From: Debaryomyces hansenii CBS767
Lineage: Eukaryota; Ascomycota; Pichiomycetes; Serinales; Debaryomycetaceae
Reading direction: 5' to 3'
Length of the DNA: 64,000 bases
Assembly (NCBI RefSeq): GCF_000006445.2
Contig: NC_006046.2
Span: 1,116,001 to 1,180,000 of the forward strand
This document shows, in pieces, positions 1-9,900 of the stretch (the first letter of the stretch is position 1; the number at the start of each line of letters is the position of its first letter). The notes beneath the pieces are model-generated. The model was given only the letters and a program-made list of their open reading frames with translations, was not told the DNA's origin and made no database searches. The position numbers and the translations under genes were made by a program.

Positions 1-21
1 TCAAACGAGTATCTATATGTA

Positions 22-2883
22 TCACTTTAGCAAGTCATCAGATTCAAATACTATAGTATCTTCTTCGTCTCTTTCTTCTTCTTCATCGTCATCACTTTCG
101 TCATCCTCGACATCAACAGCTGTCTTTCTTCTTTGGAAATCCTTGATATGTGCCGTATTTAAAGCATCCGAGAACGATCCAATAGATTTACGATGAGTAC
201 GCCCTCCTGTTGAAGATATCGGCATAGCAGTTGGTATACGATGGAAACCAATTTCGGTTTCTTCATCATCTTGATGTGTTCTCTCTATACTTGAGCTTCT
301 TTGAAGACGCTCAGTAGAACCTAGGTTATTATATTTCAACTCAACAAGTTTTCTAATTGATCTTTCTACTTTGCTAGAAATTGCATATGGTAGTGGAGAA
401 TTCCTTGAGGCCCTAAACAAGGTAACATTAGTACAATGCTCATTCTCCACTCTGAAAAATATCCAAATAAACCTTCTTATAAGTTCCGCCAATGCAACAC
501 AGAAACTAGTGACCGCCAGTTGCTGTATTTGACTAGTAAAAAATGCATAAAAGATCCACTGGAATCTTAAAATAACATCAATCACCATGGCACAATAATA
601 GTAAATAGGTCTCTTAAAAAATAAATTATCTCTTAAAAATTTATTCTTAGATCCACTCTGTAATAATGACCAATCCATCATGATATCCCATGATGATGTA
701 TATAACGTATTAATTAAAGCAAATATTATGAACGCAGTTCTATTTCTTTCTCTATTATCAATACGGTAAACACTTAATAGGCCGTAATAAATGGCCGTAA
801 CAGCAAATTTCAACATGTTTGCCAAATGAGGAAACCAATCTCCTGTATCCATGTAACGCCTTAAGCACTGGAGGAAACGCCAAATACTTGGCAATGAGCT
901 GAAGAATCCCATCGATCTTGATCTTGACGAACCACAAACGTTGTGCTGTGCTGTATTACCATCATCTAATAATCCATTCCATTTATTGGCGTATAGGCAG
1001 AAGAAGAATGGAATATTCCCCATGGTGTAGACTAACGAACAAAACATGTCACCTAAAAAGAAATCTCTAAATTCGACAGGATAGAAGCCAGATAGTAATA
1101 ATCTCCAAAGTGCAACTTGAAGCCATTTCCTACTTGACGCATAGAAATGAACACCAGGCCAAATAAAGATTACCATCATGACCCCAAGAAATATCCAAGG
1201 CCAATCCCTACTGGGTAGCTTGTCTGGCCAGAAGTCATTCAGGCTGAACCAGATTATTATAGACAAAAATGCAAACCCAAACGATGGAAGTAATAAAAAC
1301 TGTTTGTAATTCAATGCAGATACCAAATTAAATTCGAAAATAAATTTGTAGTTAATCTTGAATAAATCAAAAACATACATATTTATTCCAAAAAGTAGAA
1401 AAGCTAGAATTAGCAAGAAGAATCCTCCCCATATTTGTAATAAGAACCTTCCTTCGGGTAAATCACCATTCAATGTCTCTCGTAAGGCAAAATATAGTCC
1501 CAGAATAAATATTGGTAATCCGAAGCCAATAAAAACTCCCGATGAAAAGAAAGGAGCAGAAAATGACTTCTGCACTTTACTACTCAACACATAGGAAATA
1601 CTCTTCAATTTTTCTAGCGAACCTCTTCTATCAGTTGCATTATCAAAAAACACTACGTATAGTTCTTCAATTTGACTTATTAACCTGTCAAGTGTATCAC
1701 TTGTTTGAAAGTACGATTCGTTATCAATCTTCTCCATATATGGTGCCGATATAGATGTGTGCATTGCTAGGTCAAACTTTTTTGTAAGCTTCCGAAAAGC
1801 AGTTCTATTCAACTCTCTAAAGGACTTTAATAATGATAATGCACCATAATGCACAATTATTGCATCCTCTAATTGTTTTCGAGCATATGCATATGGTACC
1901 CTGAATTGATTTTTCTTAGTACTATAATCTCTTCTTCCTGCCGTTCTCCTCATCGCTGAACTCTGCGGTTCTTGCGTTAAATACCTCGCTGTATCTACCT
2001 GTAGAAGAGGCGAGGTGACAGAATTAAAATCTGAGTCGACTGGAGTAAAATCTGTATCTTCATTGTCGTCTGCGGAGACTATACCATTCCTAACTCTATT
2101 CTCATAATAATTAATATCCACAATACTTTGACCATTGGCCGTGTTTACATCTTTTTCTTGCTCGTTCTTCCACTTACTCAAGAATGTAGTTGAAGGAAGA
2201 GACGGAAATTCAAATCTACTTAACGCAACTAATGCACTTTTAGTATGGTATGCTATATCATGTATGTTGTTATAAATATTATCCGGATCATCGATAGAAG
2301 GCTTGTGTTTATTTTTTTGATGCTGTAATCTTTCTCGCAATACCATCGCTTTATGTTCTCGCAACTGATATAACTGATCTTGCAATAAGACAAACTTCTC
2401 AAACTTACTTTCTTCTTTTTCTCTGTAGAATGAGTTGACTTTATCTAACTCGGAGTCGAGCCATTCTTTGAATTTACGTTTCTCTATTTCTAATTCATCA
2501 TTTTTGTTAGATCGCAGCGAGCAACTGCAAAGTAACGGACCTAGATTGTCATCCTGTTCAGGATTGTTTTGAAAATTCTCTCTATCTACTTCATTGTCCG
2601 CAACATTTGGGCTACCTTCAAAAGGACTATCCAATTGGGACTCTGTACGGTCCTGATTATAGTTCGTTGCTCTTTTGGAAGGAATTAATGGGGTAATTTC
2701 ATTAGCATTCCTAGAGATTTTCTTCCCTGAATTTTTATCACTCTCTATACTGTGTGATGCACCGCATACACCCTCCTTGATGTCGTCAAGTCGTTTAATT
2801 AATTTCTTACCATGCTTGTAATCAAGATATAAGGACTTCCACTCCGGAACTGATCCTTCATTTAATAACTCCCCAAATCTCAT
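22..2883 (-). CDS. SYG1: SYG1-type SPX-EXS membrane protein (phosphate exporter family)
   Basis: Product of 953 aa of the Syg1/XPR1 family, whose metazoan member exports phosphate; S. cerevisiae Syg1 suppresses loss of the G-alpha subunit. The N-terminus starts with the typical SPX opening (MRFGELLNE), which binds inositol pyrophosphates. The SPX part is interrupted by a long Ser/Asn/acidic insert, and its last helices lie near residues 330-385. Several membrane spans follow from about residue 440, then the EXS region with the family-typical W-D motifs (SSWDIMMDWSLL). The C-terminal tail is strongly acidic. The start chosen is the first ATG, because SPX proteins begin at this Met. The gene lies downstream of, and on the same strand as, the hydrolase-phosphatase gene. 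Family assignment is secure; the transported substrate is inferred from the family. Confidence 0.93.
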   Translation of the reverse strand: MRFGELLNEGSVPEWKSLYLDYKHGKKLIKRLDDIKEGVCGASHSIESDKNSGKKISRNANEITPLIPSKRATNYNQDRTESQLDSPFEGSPNVADNEVDRENFQNNPEQDDNLGPLLCSCSLRSNKNDELEIEKRKFKEWLDSELDKVNSFYREKEESKFEKFVLLQDQLYQLREHKAMVLRERLQHQKNKHKPSIDDPDNIYNNIHDIAYHTKSALVALSRFEFPSLPSTTFLSKWKNEQEKDVNTANGQSIVDINYYENRVRNGIVSADDNEDTDFTPVDSDFNSVTSPLLQVDTARYLTQEPQSSAMRRTAGRRDYSTKKNQFRVPYAYARKQLEDAIIVHYGALSLLKSFRELNRTAFRKLTKKFDLAMHTSISAPYMEKIDNESYFQTSDTLDRLISQIEELYVVFFDNATDRRGSLEKLKSISYVLSSKVQKSFSAPFFSSGVFIGFGLPIFILGLYFALRETLNGDLPEGRFLLQIWGGFFLLILAFLLFGINMYVFDLFKINYKFIFEFNLVSALNYKQFLLLPSFGFAFLSIIIWFSLNDFWPDKLPSRDWPWIFLGVMMVIFIWPGVHFYASSRKWLQVALWRLLLSGFYPVEFRDFFLGDMFCSLVYTMGNIPFFFCLYANKWNGLLDDGNTAQHNVCGSSRSRSMGFFSSLPSIWRFLQCLRRYMDTGDWFPHLANMLKFAVTAIYYGLLSVYRIDNRERNRTAFIIFALINTLYTSSWDIMMDWSLLQSGSKNKFLRDNLFFKRPIYYYCAMVIDVILRFQWIFYAFFTSQIQQLAVTSFCVALAELIRRFIWIFFRVENEHCTNVTLFRASRNSPLPYAISSKVERSIRKLVELKYNNLGSTERLQRSSSIERTHQDDEETEIGFHRIPTAMPISSTGGRTHRKSIGSFSDALNTAHIKDFQRRKTAVDVEDDESDDDEEEERDEEDTIVFESDDLLK

Positions 2884-3387
2884 ACTCAAAGATACCTCTT
2901 AAATCTTATATGCAAAGTATACAGATTTCCGATACTAACGATGATATATAAAGTATCAGGTAAAAAGATTAGTTATGTAATGAATCAAAAGTTCCCCAGA
3001 AATTAAATCTATTTTTTCTATAAAATATTCGATATTTGGAACCTCGGAATTTCAGACAATTTTTTTTTGCAGCTACATATTACATTCTAATACCAAAACA
3101 CGGGACAATTAGTTATCTGTATAAAAGAAAATCCTTATAATACTATATAGATAAATTTTGATTAGTTTATTTAACTTTAAAATTTTAAATCTTTTTTATA
3201 TGAGATTTGCTAAAAATTGTTATTTTAGGGAAAAATTCAAAAATTCAGAATATATTGCTCTAAGAGACTAGTGAAATCATTAATGACCAATTATAAAAAG
3301 TATTTCTAAAAGTTATTTGTATATACCTAAATACTCTAATTATATAAATATTACACTCAATAAATAAAGCTGACACCGGTCAGCAGG
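2884..3387. other. Intergenic region, 504 bp, upstream of SYG1
   Basis: AT-rich spacer between two minus-strand genes. It must hold the 3' end of the hydrolase-phosphatase gene and the SYG1 promoter. It contains poly-T/poly-A tracts (around 3060) and TA-rich stretches. I see no ORF, RNA gene or strong regulatory motif. Confidence 0.6.
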
Positions 3388-5376
3388 CTAATAGTTAGGC
3401 TCATACCTCACGTACAAAGCATCTATGAAATGCGGATGCTTTATTCCAGGAGGTTTGGCTGCCTTAAACCCCTCAACAGCTTCTTGCACAGACCAGCCTA
3501 ATCTTTCAACTAAATAACAACATATCAAGAAACCAGTTCTATTAAATCCATAATGACAATGAATTGCGATTAGTGGGGCTTTTTCAGTATTAGACGATAA
3601 AATGTCATCAATTAATTGAATGAATCTTCTAATGGCCACTTGGTCGGGAACTACCTTGGAAACGGTTGCACATTTGTAGTATTGAATATGTTTAAACGAT
3701 TTTGGGCTGTATGGTGGTATGTCTGCAGAAATATCCACTATTCCGATCAATTTTCCTTCTATGCCGTCCACAGATTCAGAATTAGGGTCATAGAACTTTT
3801 TCTCTAAAAGTGCTGGGGAATGGTTCGAATCATCTTCTCTGAGTGTCTTCATACCTAACAAAGGTGCAATATCCTTACCACTTTTACGAGTAATATTGCT
3901 CGAAAGTGGTTTAAGCTTCAGCCACTTTAGTTCATTTTTTAAACCCCATTTGTCTCCCGAAATGTCAGCCTTAACTCTCAAAACCCAAGCAGGCGCCAAA
4001 TGCAAGCGCTCTGGGAACTTCAGCTCAACATGGTTTAAAATCATTCCACTAATAAATTCTGGTTTCGACAAAAGTAAAGAATGTCCTGCATTATTAATTT
4101 CGATTGAAGATGACACTTTTCTATCAAACGTAGAAGCTAAAAATTTGTCAATCACTGATATTACGCTCGGTGGAGTTACTTGGTCTCCGCTACCAGCAAT
4201 CAATAGAGTTTTCTCATAAGTAGTCTTGTCAGATGGGTTATTGTTGAAGTTTGATATAGCTGCTAACAAATCCGAATACTTCGCTTTTTGAAATCCATGT
4301 ACATATTTCAAGATTATGTGTGAGTTTATATCCATATTCCATCTAAGCTGTCTGAGTTTATTATAAATATTAGCATTAGGGTTGAATTTGCAAGATGTCG
4401 TTGTAGATATATCAGTTGGCTTTGCTAATTGTCTGGAAACACTTTTGCTATTCAAACCCTCAAGTCTATCCCATACACGAAAGCAGTTGAAAAACCAAGG
4501 CAAATAATTGAATATCTTCAACATAGATATTGTCTTTGCAGGTTGTTCTGGCGCTGTCTTCGTAACGTCGTCTATCAAACCAGGAGGGGATAGCAAGATG
4601 AGCCCTTCAACTTTATGTGCTGGCAACTTCTTGGCAACCTTAACCGACAAATGGGTACCCATGGAATGCCCAACTAATACCACTTTTTTGTCTCGTGGTA
4701 TTTGTTGATTAATAAATGCACAAATGATGTTCACAATGTTTTCTGTCGTAAAATCGTTCCATCGCATTTTACCAACACTTGATGAAATCTTCAGTTTGGT
4801 TTCATCTGACATATCTGTAATCATTTTCACATCACTAAACTGTATTTTTGAATTTCCAAATCCTGGTAAATCAAGCGAAATTATCTCCAGGCATTGAGAG
4901 AGAAGTCCCATGAGAGGCTCGAACTGCGACATTTGCCCACCGAGACCATGAAGAAATACTAATATCGGTGACTCTTCCAATTCTTTCAGTATGTCCATGT
5001 TGAGTGGAAACTGGTTAGCTTCGTTTCTCATAAAGTTGGTTAATGGATGTGGTATATGTATGGTGCTCAATGTCACTTCGTCAATTGAGATGCTGGTTTC
5101 ACCGCGTAGGTCTATATCTGTAACTTCTCCGTATTTAGAAACTAACGAGCAATCATTAGGTTCTATTTCATTTACAAACTGCTCGAATCCATTCGTATGT
5201 CCCAAAAGCTGTATCTTAATGAACTCCCAAACCTTCTTTAACAATGTGTCTGTCTTCGACTCTTGTAGTTGCGATAATTCCTTAAACTGATCTGTCAAAT
5301 TGGGAATCTTCGAAGCAGATCCTGAATTTGTAGCTGTTACTGCTAGTAACTCGTCATTCTCTTCTTCTGACAGCAT
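3388..5376 (-). CDS. Fusion: alpha/beta hydrolase + capping-enzyme-type dual-specificity phosphatase
   Basis: Product of 662 aa with two catalytic modules. Residues about 135-450 are an alpha/beta hydrolase: an HGLGG oxyanion turn (143-147), nucleophile elbow GHSMG (Ser238), a candidate acid in GSGDQVTPP and a catalytic His in NAGHSLLL. Residues about 540-662 are a cysteine-phosphatase fold with HCHYGFNRTG (Cys607, Arg613), followed by FLICCYLVE and a KPPGI motif. That block is strikingly like the RNA 5'-triphosphatase domain of metazoan mRNA capping enzymes and DUSP11. The lipid- or ester-hydrolase substrate and the phosphatase substrate are unknown. The gene is divergent from NEO1 across only 188 bp. 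The reading frame is intact, with no sign of an intron between the modules. Hydrolase-phosphatase fusions may exist in other fungi; I could not check how widespread they are. Confidence 0.85.
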   Translation of the reverse strand: MLSEEENDELLAVTATNSGSASKIPNLTDQFKELSQLQESKTDTLLKKVWEFIKIQLLGHTNGFEQFVNEIEPNDCSLVSKYGEVTDIDLRGETSISIDEVTLSTIHIPHPLTNFMRNEANQFPLNMDILKELEESPILVFLHGLGGQMSQFEPLMGLLSQCLEIISLDLPGFGNSKIQFSDVKMITDMSDETKLKISSSVGKMRWNDFTTENIVNIICAFINQQIPRDKKVVLVGHSMGTHLSVKVAKKLPAHKVEGLILLSPPGLIDDVTKTAPEQPAKTISMLKIFNYLPWFFNCFRVWDRLEGLNSKSVSRQLAKPTDISTTTSCKFNPNANIYNKLRQLRWNMDINSHIILKYVHGFQKAKYSDLLAAISNFNNNPSDKTTYEKTLLIAGSGDQVTPPSVISVIDKFLASTFDRKVSSSIEINNAGHSLLLSKPEFISGMILNHVELKFPERLHLAPAWVLRVKADISGDKWGLKNELKWLKLKPLSSNITRKSGKDIAPLLGMKTLREDDSNHSPALLEKKFYDPNSESVDGIEGKLIGIVDISADIPPYSPKSFKHIQYYKCATVSKVVPDQVAIRRFIQLIDDILSSNTEKAPLIAIHCHYGFNRTGFLICCYLVERLGWSVQEAVEGFKAAKPPGIKHPHFIDALYVRYEPNY

Positions 5377-5564
5377 TTCGTCTTCGGAAGTTCTAATCTA
5401 GTATAACGTTCGTAGTAATAAACGAATTTCGTTGATGATTGACCCTCGCAAATTTATGTGCAGACTTCACTAAAGGCTCAGTAGATACTGAAAACAAAGA
5501 GAACCATTCTGCTTTATAAGTGATATAATACATACTAGTATAGCGAATAATATATATTGATAAA

Positions 5565-8500
5565 ATGGCGTCTTCGAGGCGATATTCAAACGATGATTGG
5601 GATTCGTTTGAAGATTTAGATAATTCGTTAGACAAAGCTTTGAATAATGCATCGAACAATTTATTTCGATACACCAATAGTAAGGATAATTCCCGCCAGA
5701 ATTCCCAGCAATCAGTTGGGGCGATACCGCTAAATAATATGAGTCTGGAAATGGACCGTGATGATTACAGAATGGAAAACGAGGAGGATGATAGCTCACC
5801 ATTGATTGCAACCGGCAGTTACGGACAGTCGAGATCATTTTCATCATCAACAACTTCTTTAAATAACACCACGAGATCAATATCGTTTACTTTTAGAAAA
5901 CTTGTTAAGAGAACTATCGGGCTTTTCAAATTGGCAAAATGGGAATTAAATCAGGAAAGAGCGAGGAAGAATAGAGGTGATACTAATAATGAGTTTGCTA
6001 ATGAAAGATACATATCATCGAGAAGCCAGTCCAAGAATAGTGCATATCCAAGCAATGCCATTTCGAATGCCAAATACAATCCTATAACATTCATACCAAT
6101 TATCTTGTATGAGCAGTTCAAGTTTTTCTTTAATTTATATTTCTTACTTGTTGCATTGTCCCAAATCATCCCACAGTTGCGGATAGGGTATCTTTCTTCG
6201 TATATTGTTCCATTAGCGTTTGTGCTAACGGTAACCATGATGAAAGAAGCTGGCGACGATATAGCTAGACGTCGTCGTGATAAAGAACAAAATAATGAGT
6301 TGTACGAAGTGTTAAGTAGATCCTCACCAATATCTCTTACACAAGAAGTTAAGATGGTAGCATCCAAAAATTTAAAAGTGGGAGACTTGGTAAGGTTGCA
6401 TAAAGATACGAGGATCCCGGCAGATATGATATTATTACAAACCTCAGAAAAGGATGGCACAGGGGAAGCATTTATCAAGACAGACCAATTAGATGGGGAA
6501 ACTGACTGGAAATTGAGAATTGCTAGTAATGTAACTCAATCCATGAATAATATTACACAATTGATTAATAACATTTCGTTGATAGTTAGTAATCCTACTA
6601 AATCTATTCATCATTTTACGGGTAAATTAATATACCATCCACCACAGCAGGTGGGTTCTGCATCACCAGTTTCTAATAATGAAACCTTTGCATTAACTAT
6701 TGACCAGACATTATGGGCTAATACAGTTTTAGCACTGGGAACGGCAATTGGTATAATTATTTATACTGGTATTGAAACAAGACAACTGTTAAACACCACC
6801 AAGACCGGTGTGAAAACAGGTTTATTAGAATTAGAAATCAATAAGCTCTCTAAAATATTATGTGTTGTTGTTTTATTATTATCAATCATTTTGGTTTTCG
6901 CAAATGGATGGCCATTGAAGAAGAACTGGTATATCGATATTATGAGATTTTTAATTTTGTTTTCTACAATTATACCAGTGTCATTGAGAGTTAACTTAGA
7001 CTTAGCAAAGTCAGTTTATGCATCTCAGATACAAAATGATATGGACATAAGTAATACTATCGTCAGAACTTCAACTATACCTGAAGATTTGGGGAGGATT
7101 GAATATTTATTATCGGATAAAACAGGGACGTTGACGCAAAATGATATGGAATTAAAAAAGTTACATCTAGGTACTGTAAGTTATGCGGGAGACACATTGG
7201 ATATTGTGACGGATTACGTTGCTGGAATGTTATCAGTCATGGATAACATGCACCTGAAAACCTCAAATAGTGCGGTGAAGAAGAGGGATTTAAATAGCAA
7301 AGTTTGTGATTTAATTTTAACATTGGCAATTTGCCACAACGTTACTCCTACCTACGAAAACGAAGATGACGAAATTAATGGTGCCGTTACTTACCAAGCA
7401 GCATCACCAGATGAAATTGCAATTGTTAAGTTCACTGAGTTGGTGGGATTGAAATTGCATAGACGTGATCGTCATTCAATTTCATTGTTGCATTTACCAA
7501 CAAACCAAGTCCTAACATTTGAGATATTGTACAACTTCCCTTTTAATTCAGACACAAAAAGAATGGGAATAGTTGTGAAGGATGTAAATAGAAACAATAT
7601 CTGGTTTATGCAAAAGGGTGCTGATTCAGTAATGGCAAGCATCGTCAGCTCTAATGACTGGTTAGAAGAAGAATCTGGTAATTTATCTCGTGAAGGACTA
7701 AGAACCTTAGTTATTGGACGTAAAAAATTGAATTCTAAGTTGTATCAAGAATTTGTTAACAAGTACCAGGAAGCATCTTTGTCGATGCACGATAGGGAAA
7801 GTTCCATGCAAAAGGCAATTAATCATTACCTTGAAAAGGACGTAGAATTACTTGGGCTTACAGGTGTTGAAGATAAATTGCAGAAAGATGTTAAATCATC
7901 AATTGAATTATTAAGAAACGCTGGTATTAAAATATGGATGCTTACAGGTGATAAAGTCGAAACCGCCAAATGTGTTTCAATCAATGCAAAAATTATATCA
8001 AGAGGACAATACATTCATCAAATCACAAATGTAAGCCATTCCGATTTGGCCATGAATCAGTTAGATATCTTGCGGATAAACTTAAATTCATGTTTGTTAA
8101 TTGATGGTGAATCTTTGAGCATTTACATGAAATACCATAAAAAAGAATTTTTTGAAATTGTGATTAAATTACCGGCTGTGATTGCTTGTCGTTGTACGCC
8201 GCAACAGAAGGCAGATGTGGCTACTATAATCAAGGAGGTTACTGGAAAAAGAGTTTGTTGTATTGGTGATGGGGGTAACGATGTTAGTATGATCCAATGT
8301 GCAGACGTAGGTGTCGGTATTGTTGGTAAAGAGGGAAAACAAGCTTCATTAGCAGCAGATTTTAGCATTGATCAATTTTGCTACTTATTGAAGTTATTGT
8401 TGTGGCACGGTAGGAATTCGTATAAGAGATCAGCAAAACTAGGCCAGTTTGTTATTCATAGAGGATTGCTTATCTCGGTAGCCCAAGCGGTGTACTCAAT

Positions 8501-9071
8501 TGCTTCAAAATTCGAACCCTTAGCCCTATACCAGGGGTGGTTAATGGTTGGGTATTCTACGTTTTACACCATGGCTCCCGTGTTTTCCCTCACGCTTGAC
8601 TGTGATATCGATGAAAAATTGACCAAATTGTATCCTGAATTGTACAAGGAATTAACATTGGGCAAATCATTATCGTATAAGAGCTTTTTCATGTGGGTGT
8701 TGATCTCGCTCTTCCAGGGCAGTATCATCCAATTGTTATCGCAAGGCTTTCAATCATTGGCTCTGGAAGACTTCACAAAAATGGTTGCTTTATCATTCTC
8801 GTGCCTCATTTACAATGAATTGATAATGGTGTGTCTCCAAATCAACAAGTGGAACAAAGTAATGCTTTCCACCATTATCATCACCTTCATCATTTACATT
8901 GTTTCGATTCCATTCTTAGACGAATACTTCGACTTAGACTACATCACTTCGTTTCTGTATACGTGGCAGACCTTGGTCATTTTGGTGATTAGCCTATTTC
9001 CGGTTTGGGCTTCCCAAGCAATAAACAGAAAATTAAGACCTCCGAGTTATGCAAAGGTCCAACAGGACTAG
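5565..9071 (+). CDS. NEO1: P4-type ATPase (phospholipid flippase) Neo1
   Basis: Product of 1168 aa (S. cerevisiae Neo1 is about 1151). Neo1 is an essential flippase of Golgi and endosomal membranes that moves aminophospholipids to the cytosolic leaflet and, unlike other P4-ATPases, works without a Cdc50 subunit. Visible in order: a Ser/Asn-rich cytosolic N-terminus; the first membrane pair after PITFIP; the actuator motif DQLDGETDWK; PVSLRVNLDLAKSVYA in M4; the phosphorylation motif DKTGTLTQND (Asp518); the KGAD nucleotide-binding motif; MLTGDKVETA; and GDGGNDVSMI. About six C-terminal membrane spans follow. Codon 391 is CTG, where relatives have Ser (NTVLAS). The start is the first ATG, 30 codons before any alternative. 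Confidence 0.96.
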   Translation: MASSRRYSNDDWDSFEDLDNSLDKALNNASNNLFRYTNSKDNSRQNSQQSVGAIPLNNMSLEMDRDDYRMENEEDDSSPLIATGSYGQSRSFSSSTTSLNNTTRSISFTFRKLVKRTIGLFKLAKWELNQERARKNRGDTNNEFANERYISSRSQSKNSAYPSNAISNAKYNPITFIPIILYEQFKFFFNLYFLLVALSQIIPQLRIGYLSSYIVPLAFVLTVTMMKEAGDDIARRRRDKEQNNELYEVLSRSSPISLTQEVKMVASKNLKVGDLVRLHKDTRIPADMILLQTSEKDGTGEAFIKTDQLDGETDWKLRIASNVTQSMNNITQLINNISLIVSNPTKSIHHFTGKLIYHPPQQVGSASPVSNNETFALTIDQTLWANTVLALGTAIGIIIYTGIETRQLLNTTKTGVKTGLLELEINKLSKILCVVVLLLSIILVFANGWPLKKNWYIDIMRFLILFSTIIPVSLRVNLDLAKSVYASQIQNDMDISNTIVRTSTIPEDLGRIEYLLSDKTGTLTQNDMELKKLHLGTVSYAGDTLDIVTDYVAGMLSVMDNMHLKTSNSAVKKRDLNSKVCDLILTLAICHNVTPTYENEDDEINGAVTYQAASPDEIAIVKFTELVGLKLHRRDRHSISLLHLPTNQVLTFEILYNFPFNSDTKRMGIVVKDVNRNNIWFMQKGADSVMASIVSSNDWLEEESGNLSREGLRTLVIGRKKLNSKLYQEFVNKYQEASLSMHDRESSMQKAINHYLEKDVELLGLTGVEDKLQKDVKSSIELLRNAGIKIWMLTGDKVETAKCVSINAKIISRGQYIHQITNVSHSDLAMNQLDILRINLNSCLLIDGESLSIYMKYHKKEFFEIVIKLPAVIACRCTPQQKADVATIIKEVTGKRVCCIGDGGNDVSMIQCADVGVGIVGKEGKQASLAADFSIDQFCYLLKLLLWHGRNSYKRSAKLGQFVIHRGLLISVAQAVYSIASKFEPLALYQGWLMVGYSTFYTMAPVFSLTLDCDIDEKLTKLYPELYKELTLGKSLSYKSFFMWVLISLFQGSIIQLLSQGFQSLALEDFTKMVALSFSCLIYNELIMVCLQINKWNKVMLSTIIITFIIYIVSIPFLDEYFDLDYITSFLYTWQTLVILVISLFPVWASQAINRKLRPPSYAKVQQD

Positions 9072-9900
9072 GAATGCTATACGATATATACGCCTACACG
9101 GACCCCAACGATAAACACGTCCGCAATTTATATTTCTATACGACACGTCTATAGTCTTAATTTTTTAATTTGACATTATTGTAAACAAATGCCTGGAAAA
9201 ATTGATCCGTGTTCGGTGACTGAGCTCAGATTAGGAAATTCGATACAAATTAGGCAGCGGAACTCTTTTTTCGCACATTTCCGCAGAACAACGCCTCCCC
9301 GACTCTGCACGGAATCTTGCTCCATTTTCCTTTTGATTACATAATACATATGGAACCATTGTGGTAACGCTTCCTAGTTATCGAACCACAACTATTGTGG
9401 CTTCATAATAGCATGATTAAATTGATAAGTAGAATTTGTAATAGACTATAAATTCAGACAATATCCGCCGAATTAAAGAATTGACTAGAACTTTATATTC
9501 CAAGAATGTATTCAGTTCGCTATAGACCATACAAGACAAATTCAGCATTGTTATTGGGGTATTTAATGCTCTCCACCACTGTACCATTTATGTTTTCCTA
9601 TAGAGAAACCATGAATTCACCTTTGAGCACAAAAGGGACAATTAACGCACGAGCATTATTCAATAAGATTTAAATGGTCTGGGACCTACCGGACGAAAAG
9701 ATGGGTCTGCGATATGTTGCAGCAATGCTTAGGATGACTGACGAAAATACGCACTAGAAATTAGGTTTAGTTCTTAGTTTTGGCACATTTGATAATCTTG
9801 TTGGTTACAAATATGGAAGGCCGAATAATATTTAATACACGCACATTTTTACGACTAGATTGTAGCATTATACTATAAACACGGATCTCTACTATGTACA
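9072..9900. other. Intergenic region, 829 bp, between NEO1 and a mitochondrial protein gene
   Basis: This lies between convergent genes, so it need not hold a promoter for either, yet it is unusually long. It contains the small ORF at 9506-9673 and an in-frame 27-codon ORF directly after it. No tRNA box or repeat was recognised. The 9300-9420 part contains short inverted matches (ACCATTGTGGT and ACCACAA...TTGTGG), which could form a weak hairpin. Confidence 0.5.
9506..9673 (+). CDS. Candidate small ORF, 55 aa, one predicted membrane segment
   Basis: The ATG at 9506 opens a 55-codon frame ending in TAA. The N-terminus is basic (MYSVRYRPYK), followed by a hydrophobic stretch (SALLLGYLMLSTTVPFMF) and a polar tail. 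This is the layout of small mitochondrial or ER single-span proteins, but I do not recognise a family. The next codon after the stop is ATG (9674) in the same frame, and it runs another 27 codons (MVWDLPDEKM...) to a TAG. Either feature could be chance, since an 829-bp gap can hold a 55-codon frame without selection. Low confidence. Confidence 0.25.
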   Translation: MYSVRYRPYKTNSALLLGYLMLSTTVPFMFSYRETMNSPLSTKGTINARALFNKI

